The notes under the pieces were generated by a model. The model saw nothing but the letters and a program-made list of their open reading frames with translations, was not told the origin of the DNA and did no database searches. The position numbers and the translations under genes were made by a program. A stretch of 64,000 nucleotides of DNA, taken from the NCBI RefSeq assembly GCF_900156625.1, contig NZ_FTOB01000001.1, forward strand, positions 248,001 through 312,000, in the 5' to 3' direction. Shown here piece by piece: positions 57,193 to 64,000 of the stretch; positions within the stretch are counted from its first letter, which is position 1; each line of letters begins with the position of its first letter. Source of the stretch: Zobellia uliginosa (GTDB taxonomy: Bacteria; Bacteroidota; Bacteroidia; Flavobacteriales; Flavobacteriaceae).

Positions 57193-59727
57193 ATGAAAAA
57201 ACTAATCGCCACCTATATTTTTCTAGTGTCGTTCACCTGTATGGCCCAAGAATTTCAGAATATCGACTCGGAAGAAATCGCACCACGTTCCGAAACCCCA
57301 AGCATTGATTTTACCCCAGTCTCGGAAGAAACCTTTTCCGTCACCGAAACTTTCGAAAACGCCGCCGATCGACACGGTATTCCCAACAGAACTTTCAGTG
57401 ACCTTGAAGGTGTCGAAAACGGCTATTATCTCATTTCAGGGGTTTTCACCGATTCTAAATCACTCGACAAATCCGTAAAAAAATTAAAAAGGAAAGGCTT
57501 TGAATCGGCCAACTATATCAAAAACACAAACAATGACCTCAATTACGTCTATATAGCTTACTATCCTTTTGGACTAGAGGCCGTAGATGCATGGGTTTCA
57601 AAACTAGACGGCACATACAAAAATGATCTTTGGATATTGGAAATTGAAAACAGTGAAGCCATTGGCGGTGAAGGCATAATGTTCGACGACGAAGCCGAAA
57701 CTATTGAAAGCGGCATAGCATCGCCCAAAGACCAAGCGGCCATGCCTGTCATTGAAACACCTGCAGACAAGGTTTTCGCCATTGCTGAAAGCACACCAAA
57801 GAGCAGCATCAATGAATCTTCCGGCAAGACCAAACTCATTCAAAGAGCCGATTATTTCTTTGATAAAATGTGGTATGCCGAAGCTGCCGAACTATACGAG
57901 CAGGCCTTGGAAAAAGGTGATAAATACCGATCAAAAGATATCATCCAAAAAGCGGCCGACGCCTATTATTTCAACACCAATATGGAAAAGGCATACGAAT
58001 GGTACAACGTACTTTATGAAAACTATGGCGAAGAGATGTCTTCCGAGAATATTTTTAAATACGCCCATTCCCTAAAAGGCACCGGAAAATTTGCCCGATC
58101 CAAACGCTTAATGCGCCTCTACAACAAAAAAGTTAAGGCTACTCCTAACGACGCATTGGCAAACAGGGCCCAAGTGAATGAGACAACCTTGGATAACATC
58201 CTAAGTTCGAAAAGCGATTTGGAACTTAAAAACTTGGCCATTAATACGCAGTACTCCGATTTTTCCCCAATGTTCCTTGATTCCAATCAGGTGGTTTTTT
58301 CCTCTGCCAAAGACTCCTCTATATTTACCTCCCGAAAGTATAAGTGGAACAACCAGCCTTACCTCGACCTGTACGTGGCCAAAATAAACGAAGAGACCAA
58401 CGACCTAAAGGAAGCTTTAAAGCTTTCCCAAAAAATCAATACCAAATACCATGAAGCCTCGGTTACGTTTTCACCCGATAACAAGACCATGTATTTTACC
58501 CGCAACAACTATGGTAAAAAACTCAAGAGGGACAAGAAGGGTATAAACCATTTGAAAATTTACAAATCGACCAAAGTGGACACGGAATGGACAGAAGCGA
58601 CGGAAGTCTCCTTTAATAGCGATAATTACTCCACTGGCCACCCCGCATTGAGTCCTGATGGCAAACAGCTTTATTTTGTTTCGGATATGCCGGGTAGCTT
58701 GGGCAAAACCGACATCTTTGTTGTAGACGTACTTGATGACGGCGGTTTCTCCGAGCCCAGAAACTTGGGTCCGAGCATCAATACGGAACAACGTGAAATG
58801 TTCCCTTTCTTTAATGGGGAAAAACTGTATTTTTCTTCGGACGGATTAACCGGTCTTGGGGGATTGGACATCTATGAGAGCGCTTACGATCCCGAAAACG
58901 GATTTCAGGAAGTAAAAAATCTTGGACAACCGATAAACAGCAATAAGGATGACTTTTCATATATCGTGAACGAGGCCAACCAACAAGGATATTTTGCCTC
59001 AAACCGTGAAGGCGGTAAAGGCGATGACGATATTTATTCGTTCAAACGTTTGACCCTAGAGGAAACACCTGCCAACCATAATGCCATTGCCGGTGTTGTT
59101 ACCGAACTGGTAACGGGCGAGGTAATGCCCCAGGCCTTGGTCGAGCTTTTAGATGAAAACGGTATAAAACTTAAAGAAACGATTGCCGATGACGAAGGGA
59201 ATTTCATTTTCGAGGACCTCGACAGTTCAACCAAATACATTCTTAAAACGGTTGAAGACAAATTCGTAGATAACGAAAGATTGATAGCAACAACACAAAA
59301 CGATACCGTAAAAGTCGATATCGCCATGAAACGTCTTGAAGAAATGATCGCTATTGAAGATGGTATCAAGAAAATCAAGACCGAAATGATCTATTTCAAC
59401 TTTGACAAGTCGCACATCAGACCTGATGCGGCCAAAGAATTGGATAAGCTCGTCAATGTAATGAAGGAGTACCCGAGCATGGTCATCAAAATAGAATCGC
59501 ACACCGATTCAAGGGGTAGCAAAGCATACAACGAACACCTATCCGATAAAAGGGCCAAATCGACTAGGGACTATATCATTTCCCAAGGTATCTCCCCTGA
59601 ACGTATAGAGAGTGCCATCGGTTATGGTGAGAGCAAGCTTCTTAACGAATGTGACGGGTCTACGCCTTGTTCAGAAGCAGACCACGTACTCAACCGAAGA
59701 TCCGAGTTCATCATTACACATATGTAA
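57193..59727 (+). CDS. OmpA-family protein with SPOR-like, TPR, PD40 and OmpA domains (PorE-like)
   Basis: An 844-residue exported protein (signal peptide to about residue 18). Domains in order: SPOR-like module (about 77-150, GYYLISGVFTDSKSLDKSVKKL), TPR region (about 215-330), PD40 beta-propeller blades (FSPDNKTMYFTRN, LSPDGKQLYFVSD, FNGEKLYFSSDGLTG), a carboxypeptidase-regulatory-like domain (about 630-700) and C-terminal OmpA domain (from about 725: FNFDKSHIRPDAAKEL, HTDSRGSKAYNEHLSDKRA). TPR-propeller-CRD-OmpA is the order of PorE of the type IX secretion system, which binds peptidoglycan. The N-terminal SPOR-like part is an extra. No porP/sprF gene is adjacent. Confidence 0.88.
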   Translation: MKKLIATYIFLVSFTCMAQEFQNIDSEEIAPRSETPSIDFTPVSEETFSVTETFENAADRHGIPNRTFSDLEGVENGYYLISGVFTDSKSLDKSVKKLKRKGFESANYIKNTNNDLNYVYIAYYPFGLEAVDAWVSKLDGTYKNDLWILEIENSEAIGGEGIMFDDEAETIESGIASPKDQAAMPVIETPADKVFAIAESTPKSSINESSGKTKLIQRADYFFDKMWYAEAAELYEQALEKGDKYRSKDIIQKAADAYYFNTNMEKAYEWYNVLYENYGEEMSSENIFKYAHSLKGTGKFARSKRLMRLYNKKVKATPNDALANRAQVNETTLDNILSSKSDLELKNLAINTQYSDFSPMFLDSNQVVFSSAKDSSIFTSRKYKWNNQPYLDLYVAKINEETNDLKEALKLSQKINTKYHEASVTFSPDNKTMYFTRNNYGKKLKRDKKGINHLKIYKSTKVDTEWTEATEVSFNSDNYSTGHPALSPDGKQLYFVSDMPGSLGKTDIFVVDVLDDGGFSEPRNLGPSINTEQREMFPFFNGEKLYFSSDGLTGLGGLDIYESAYDPENGFQEVKNLGQPINSNKDDFSYIVNEANQQGYFASNREGGKGDDDIYSFKRLTLEETPANHNAIAGVVTELVTGEVMPQALVELLDENGIKLKETIADDEGNFIFEDLDSSTKYILKTVEDKFVDNERLIATTQNDTVKVDIAMKRLEEMIAIEDGIKKIKTEMIYFNFDKSHIRPDAAKELDKLVNVMKEYPSMVIKIESHTDSRGSKAYNEHLSDKRAKSTRDYIISQGISPERIESAIGYGESKLLNECDGSTPCSEADHVLNRRSEFIITHM

Positions 59728-59750
59728 AAACCAAAAAATATAGAAAAAGA

Positions 59751-59780
59751 AACCGCTGTCCTACCAACAGCGGTTTTTTT
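59751..59780 (+). terminator. Terminator after OmpA-family gene
   Basis: Perfect 9-bp stem AACCGCTGT / ACAGCGGTT (59751-59759 and 59767-59775) with a 7-base loop and T-run. Confidence 0.92.
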
Positions 59781-60131
59781 ATGTTTTAAAGACACGGGAT
59801 ACTTTTAACATCGAGAGAACTTTTTAAGTGAATCTACCATCATTTTACAGATGACAACACCCAAGGCACTGCCACAATAACACAGCTTATTAGATGCCTT
59901 ATGGCTATCCCAAAACCACTAGTCAAAATACGTTTTGAAAGGGAAGCCAAAAGCAGCAAAGCTTGTTTTAAGCGCATTTAAAAGCTGTTTCCTCCTTAAT
60001 CGTGGTTCTTTACCATGTACGGGCGAAAAGCCTGGGCAAAAGCCCCTGTTTGCCCAAATAAGGCGTTTGGGCACCAAACAAATACGGCCATCTTTGAAGA
60101 TGGCCGTATTTGTTGTTTTATCTGAGTAAGA
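59781..60131. other. Intergenic region with stacked inverted repeats
   Basis: No convincing gene (a 64-codon frame at 59935 runs through the hairpins and has no family look). The right half contains GGGC-AAAA-GCCC near 60034-60045, TGCCCAAA / TTTGGGCA (60051-60058 and 60066-60073) and the long hairpin at 60078-60113. Confidence 0.5.
60078..60113 (-). terminator. Long hairpin after DUF4837 gene, probable terminator
   Basis: Perfect 17-bp inverted repeat ACAAATACGGCCATCTT / AAGATGGCCGTATTTGT around TG, 18 bases past the DUF4837 stop. The T-tract after it on the minus strand is weak (TTTGTTTGG), so termination is likely but not certain. Confidence 0.6.
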
Positions 60132-61127
60132 TCAGTTTTTGACTCCCTCTATTTTAAATGTCTTCAAGATAGCTTCCAATTCAAACAGATCGTTTCTTTT
60201 TTCGGTTGCCGGGGCAAATACAAAGCCTTCCAACACCAGTTTTCGATTGTTTTCCTTATCGTTTAAGATGTAGGTAAGAAAGGGTCCTGCCATAGGGAAG
60301 TTCTTAATATCCCAAAGGCCTCTTACCTCTACGCCTTTTAACCCCCCGATTTCAGCAGGATAAACATAGGGAGCAAATGCAGGTTCGGTGCGCATATGGG
60401 TGATCTTGTTGGGAACATCGGGGCCGGGAATGTATAGGGCCCCTATAGAATCACGCATGGCCACAATATCCTTTACCAAGGTAGAATCGTTCGAAAAACT
60501 ATCGGCGGGCATTTCATATACGGTAATATTGGCGGTACCCCTTTGTATTTCACGATCGATCCAAACAAAATTATCTTCTTGCTTTCCCACTTTATAAATA
60601 GACGGTATGTTCAGGGAAATACCGAACTTATCTTGCAGTACGGTCTCTTTGCTCAATGAGCGCTCGAAGCGCTTTTGGGCGGCCTCGATTTCCATATCCT
60701 TAAAAGCGGTGATAATATCATCGGCCTTTGCCCTTACATTTTCTATAATTTCGTCCTTGCTCGTACCCTTGATAACCCCAACACGTTGCGGTGAGGCGTA
60801 CATATCGGTTTTTACGTGGGCCAGGTTTAAAGAGTCTTCCATCACATAAAGAATAGATCGTGTATTTCGAATTGATCCCGTGAAAAATTTTGGGGCTACC
60901 TGGTCAATAGTGAACAAAGGCTCGTCCATGGGCATTCCGACAACGGGGGCCGCAAAATGCCGCCTTATGGTATCGCCCACACTCCCCTTCCATAGTTCGC
61001 TATCTATAACAACGACCATAGAATTGATCGCGCCAACGGAAGACGGTAGGTATTTTTTGCTTTTTGATTCTTTACAAGAAGAGAATAAGAGGGTTAAGAG
61101 TAAAAATAATGTTCCAGCTTGTTTCAT
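60132..61127 (-). CDS. DUF4837 family lipoprotein
   Basis: A 331-residue lipoprotein (LLLTLLFSSC, Cys18). The start of the mature protein, SSVGAINSMVVVIDSELWKGSVGD, is the mark of Bacteroidota DUF4837; the C-terminal half holds RGLWDIKNFPMAGPFLTY and a final helix. Function unknown. It follows the lytic transglycosylase by 13 bases, a common pairing in Flavobacteria, which hints at a role near peptidoglycan. Confidence 0.9.
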   Translation of the reverse strand: MKQAGTLFLLLTLLFSSCKESKSKKYLPSSVGAINSMVVVIDSELWKGSVGDTIRRHFAAPVVGMPMDEPLFTIDQVAPKFFTGSIRNTRSILYVMEDSLNLAHVKTDMYASPQRVGVIKGTSKDEIIENVRAKADDIITAFKDMEIEAAQKRFERSLSKETVLQDKFGISLNIPSIYKVGKQEDNFVWIDREIQRGTANITVYEMPADSFSNDSTLVKDIVAMRDSIGALYIPGPDVPNKITHMRTEPAFAPYVYPAEIGGLKGVEVRGLWDIKNFPMAGPFLTYILNDKENNRKLVLEGFVFAPATEKRNDLFELEAILKTFKIEGVKN

Positions 61128-61140
61128 TTTAGGTTTAGGT

Positions 61141-62784
61141 TTACGATGAACATTCGCACAATTTCAATTTTGTGCCCGGTTTTAGATTTTTACCACTAAT
61201 ACCGTTCCATTGTCGTAAATTTTCAACAGAAATTCCTGGATATTTTTTCGAGATGGTCCAGAGTGAGTCCCCGCTCCTTACTGTATGGGTTTTTGTCCCA
61301 GGCGCGTAGTTCTTTGATGAAGTCGATGTTTTGGTCGACGCCACCGTTGAACCCGGCATTCTTCTCGGGTAAATGGTAAGGCGCTGGCCAATTCTAAGAT
61401 TGTTGCTTCTAAGACCGTTCCATTGTTTAATCTGGCTTACGCGCACCCCATAGAGTTCGGCGATACGTCCGAGAAAATCGCCGCTGCGTACCTTGTAGCG
61501 GATGCGGTTTTCCTCTGCCTCCTTTACCAATTTCGGCAAGGGGCTTTCCTCGCTCTCCAATTCTTTCTTCACATGGGCATAAATGGCCTCTTCGTTATGT
61601 ACAAAACTGCCAATAGCATATTTCGGTAGGCGCAGAACGTGTTTCTTTCCCTCAACATAAGGGATAACGTTCAACTTGTACGAAGGGTTCAAAACGATGA
61701 GTTCTTCTTTTCCTACACCCGTGAGTTCGGCTATCTGATCAAAGGTGATAAGACTCTTTACATGAACGGTGTCGGTTTCAAAATAGGCCCTTTCTACCTG
61801 TTGCCCCTTTAGACCGTGCTCTTCGGCATATTCAAATAAATACATCGTCGCCAAGAAAGCCGGTACGTAACCCGCTGTTTCACGTGGAAGATAGCGACGA
61901 ATGTTCCAGTAGTTCTTATAGCCTCCTGACCTTCTTATCGCCTTGTTCACGTTACCCGGACCAGAATTGTATGCGGCCAAGGCCAAGTCCCAATCCCCAT
62001 AAATATCATATAATTTCGCTAAGAACTGGCATGCGGCAGTGGTCGATTTAATAGGGTCGCTCCGTTCATCCACAAAACTGTTCACATTGAGATTGTACTG
62101 TTTTCCGGTGCCGTACATAAATTGCCAAAGCCCGGTAGCCCCGACACGTGACCTTGCCCTCGGGTTCAATGCGGATTCAACAATGGAAAGGTATTTCATT
62201 TCCAAAGGAATATCATAATTGTCAAGCTCTTGTTCAAACAAGGGAAAGTAGAACTGGCTTACCGTTAGCATGCGTTCCATAAGGTCCCTTTTTCTAAAAA
62301 GAAAAGATTTGATGACATTTTCCAACGAAGGGTTATAGGCTATATTGAACGGTGTCTTTTGGTTCAATCGCTCCAAACGAGCCTTGAGGGTATCGGTGGG
62401 CAATGAGGTCGGATAGGTCTTGTCGTAATCCAGTTTTTCAACCTCTCCGAACATCTCTTGCGAGAGGCTTGCGTTGGCGTAAAGTTCCTTCATCCACAGA
62501 CTATCGTACTTAGCGGCTTCCGGCAAATCACGCAATTTTACTTTTAAGCCCGTACTGTCTTTTAAGAGCACAATGGGACTGTCGTTCAACGCGATACTGT
62601 CATGGACCATTTGCTCCATTTGTTCAACACCGTTCATATCCATCGCCAAGGTATCGGATACCATACCGACCGTTTCGTCTTGAAGGCCTGCAACAGAATC
62701 TCTTTCCTGTTCTTGGGCCACTATAGGCAGAGCCAATACCAGACTTGAGAATATCGTGAGAAAATGTTTTCTGTTTTTTGTCAT
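61141..62784 (-). CDS. LysM-containing lytic transglycosylase (MltD-like)
   Basis: Exported murein lytic enzyme of 547 residues. Signal peptide about 1-24; acidic linker; SLT domain with catalytic Glu203 in YLSIVESALNPRARSRVGATGLWQFM and LALAAYNSGPGNVNKAI; two LysM domains for glycan binding (about 432-476, RYKVRSGDFLGRIAELYGV; and 500-545, THTVRSGDSLWTISKKYPG). The ATG at 62784 is preferred to a TTG one codon earlier. Confidence 0.95.
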   Translation of the reverse strand: MTKNRKHFLTIFSSLVLALPIVAQEQERDSVAGLQDETVGMVSDTLAMDMNGVEQMEQMVHDSIALNDSPIVLLKDSTGLKVKLRDLPEAAKYDSLWMKELYANASLSQEMFGEVEKLDYDKTYPTSLPTDTLKARLERLNQKTPFNIAYNPSLENVIKSFLFRKRDLMERMLTVSQFYFPLFEQELDNYDIPLEMKYLSIVESALNPRARSRVGATGLWQFMYGTGKQYNLNVNSFVDERSDPIKSTTAACQFLAKLYDIYGDWDLALAAYNSGPGNVNKAIRRSGGYKNYWNIRRYLPRETAGYVPAFLATMYLFEYAEEHGLKGQQVERAYFETDTVHVKSLITFDQIAELTGVGKEELIVLNPSYKLNVIPYVEGKKHVLRLPKYAIGSFVHNEEAIYAHVKKELESEESPLPKLVKEAEENRIRYKVRSGDFLGRIAELYGVRVSQIKQWNGLRSNNLRIGQRLTIYPRRMPGSTVASTKTSTSSKNYAPGTKTHTVRSGDSLWTISKKYPGISVENLRQWNGISGKNLKPGTKLKLCECSS

Positions 62785-62824
62785 CAAATGTGTTTATAAA
62801 ACAAGGCGAATTTATTTATACAAA

Positions 62825-62850
62825 TAGGGTTACAGCGTGCCGTAACCCTA
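62825..62850 (-). terminator. Possible pgk terminator
   Basis: Stem TAGGGTTAC / GTAACCCTA (62825-62833 and 62842-62850), 8-base loop, about 90 bases past the pgk stop. Downstream sequence on the minus strand (TTTGTATAAAT) is only mildly T-rich. Confidence 0.45.
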
Positions 62851-62939
62851 CTAAAATCGTTCTTTTTTATTGAATAATAAAATTTTTAACCAATAAAGCG
62901 TTGGTGCACAAGGCGCCCCGTTTATCGATAACGCCTTTA

Positions 62940-64000
62940 CTAGCCCTTTATTGCAGCAATACCGGGCAGTGTTTTTCCTTCTAGGCTTTCTAACATGGCT
63001 CCTCCACCGGTAGACACATAACTTACCTTGTTCTCAAAGCCGAACTGTTTTACGGCCGCGACCGAATCACCTCCACCTACAAGTGAAAATGCCCCGTTTT
63101 TAGTAGCCTCATCGATAAAGTTTCCTACGGCAATGGTTCCTTTTGCAAAACTCTCCATTTCAAAAACACCGATAGGTCCGTTCCACAAAATGGTCTTTGA
63201 CTTCAAAATGACCTCTTTAAAGATTTCCAAGGTTTTTGGACCGGCGTCCAATCCTTGCCATCCGTCCGGTATTTTAGTGACATCGACTATTTGGGTATTG
63301 GCATCGTTGGCAAAATCGTCAGCTGCCAAAACATCAACAGGAATATGAACTTCAACGTTCTTTTCCTTGGCCTGCTTTAGAATATCCATTGCCAGGTCCA
63401 TTTTATCGTCTTCGCAGATAGAATCCCCAACATGTCCCCCTTGGGCCTTGATAAAAGTATAGGTCATTCCCCCGCCAATAATCAAGTGATCCACCTTGTC
63501 CAAAATATTTTCGATAATGGTAATCTTTGACGAAACCTTAGCTCCCCCTAAAATTGCAAGAACCGGTTTTTCGCCAGTTTGCATCACTTTATCGATCGCT
63601 TCGATTTCCTTGGCCAATAATAGTCCGAAACATTTCTCTTCAGGAAAGAACTTGGCTATAATAGTGGTCGATGCATGGGCCCTGTGTGCCGTACCGAATG
63701 CATCGTTGATATAAATGTCTCCCAACTTTGACAGTTGCTCGGCAAAGGCTTCATCGCCTTTTTCCTCCTCGGCATGAAACCTTAGGTTTTCCAACAACAA
63801 AATTTCGCCAGGTTTTAAATCGGCAACGGCCTTTTCGGCCACCTCACCAACACAGTCGGCTACGAATTTTACGGTTACGCCGATAACATCGGAAACCGTA
63901 CTGCAGATATGCTGTAAAGACAGATCCGGATTGCTTTGCCCCTTAGGCCTTCCTAGGTGGCTCATCAAAACAGCGCTACCGCCATCTTCAAGAACCTTGA
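62940..64000 (-). CDS. pgk: Phosphoglycerate kinase, 5' end outside window
   Basis: Glycolytic enzyme moving phosphate between 1,3-bisphosphoglycerate and ADP. The frame is open to the window edge ([20 protein letters not shown]), so roughly 40 N-terminal residues are missing. Segments [61 protein letters not shown] and [12 protein letters not shown] (nucleotide site) with the final [19 protein letters not shown] are all diagnostic. Confidence 0.98.
   Translation of the reverse strand, partial: KVLEDGGSAVLMSHLGRPKGQSNPDLSLQHICSTVSDVIGVTVKFVADCVGEVAEKAVADLKPGEILLLENLRFHAEEEKGDEAFAEQLSKLGDIYINDAFGTAHRAHASTTIIAKFFPEEKCFGLLLAKEIEAIDKVMQTGEKPVLAILGGAKVSSKITIIENILDKVDHLIIGGGMTYTFIKAQGGHVGDSICEDDKMDLAMDILKQAKEKNVEVHIPVDVLAADDFANDANTQIVDVTKIPDGWQGLDAGPKTLEIFKEVILKSKTILWNGPIGVFEMESFAKGTIAVGNFIDEATKNGAFSLVGGGDSVAAVKQFGFENKVSYVSTGGGAMLESLEGKTLPGIAAIKG

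Noticed and set aside
59935-60129. 64-codon plus-strand frame before DUF4837
   Set aside because: It runs through three inverted repeats and has no recognisable protein features; the hairpins explain the sequence better.

Overview
The window reads as a chromosomal segment of a marine-type Flavobacteriaceae (Bacteroidota), in the general style of Zobellia or Maribacter; the genus is a guess. Supporting signs are the lone atpIZ-B-E-F-H-A-G block without atpD/atpC, a SprE/PorW gliding and type IX secretion lipoprotein, SusC/SusD, flavobacterial families of unknown function (DUF4292, DUF4837, DUF5687, DUF6168, DUF6427, DUF6909), Bacteroidota promoters (TTTG about 19 bp before TAnnTTTG) and few Shine-Dalgarno sites. 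I see no tRNA, rRNA, CRISPR array, insertion sequence or prophage.

Layout. 1-3.7 kb: an envelope operon on the minus strand (flippase, dut, TPR protein, DUF4292 lipoprotein). 4-12.9 kb: F-type ATP synthase genes downstream of bactofilin and sprE. 13.4-16.8 kb: PadR regulator, membrane protein and ABC exporter, with a large palindrome at the divergent promoter shared with a ferredoxin-NADP-reductase-like gene (17-18 kb). 18.1-29 kb: a patatin-like lipase, then a minus-strand block with DUF2064 protein, SusC, SusD, a YnjBCD-like ABC importer and a nucleoside hydrolase, with a divergent TetR gene. 30-34.3 kb: GT9, DUF4254, DUF6427, DUF6341 and purD. 34.4-53.9 kb: a continuous surface-polysaccharide locus on the minus strand. 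54-64 kb: GH3-family protein, M23 peptidase, tatA, a SPOR/TPR/propeller/OmpA protein, DUF4837 lipoprotein, LysM lytic transglycosylase and truncated pgk.

How genes work together. The polysaccharide locus holds dTDP-L-rhamnose synthesis (rfbABCD), four of five enzymes for UDP-ManNAc3NAcA (wbpB, wbpE, wbpD, wbpI; wbpA absent), an initiating sugar transferase, three glycosyltransferases, an acyltransferase, Wzx, two polymerase/ligase-like membrane proteins and a Wzz-like chain-length protein. It is led by a DUF6909 protein whose C-terminus resembles a nucleosidase. The SusCD/ABC/nucleoside hydrolase block could carry a nucleoside-like compound across both membranes and cleave it inside the cell; this is the most interesting candidate system here. 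Repeated ACCGACC-N4-GGTCGGT-like sites suggest TetR-type control at two places.
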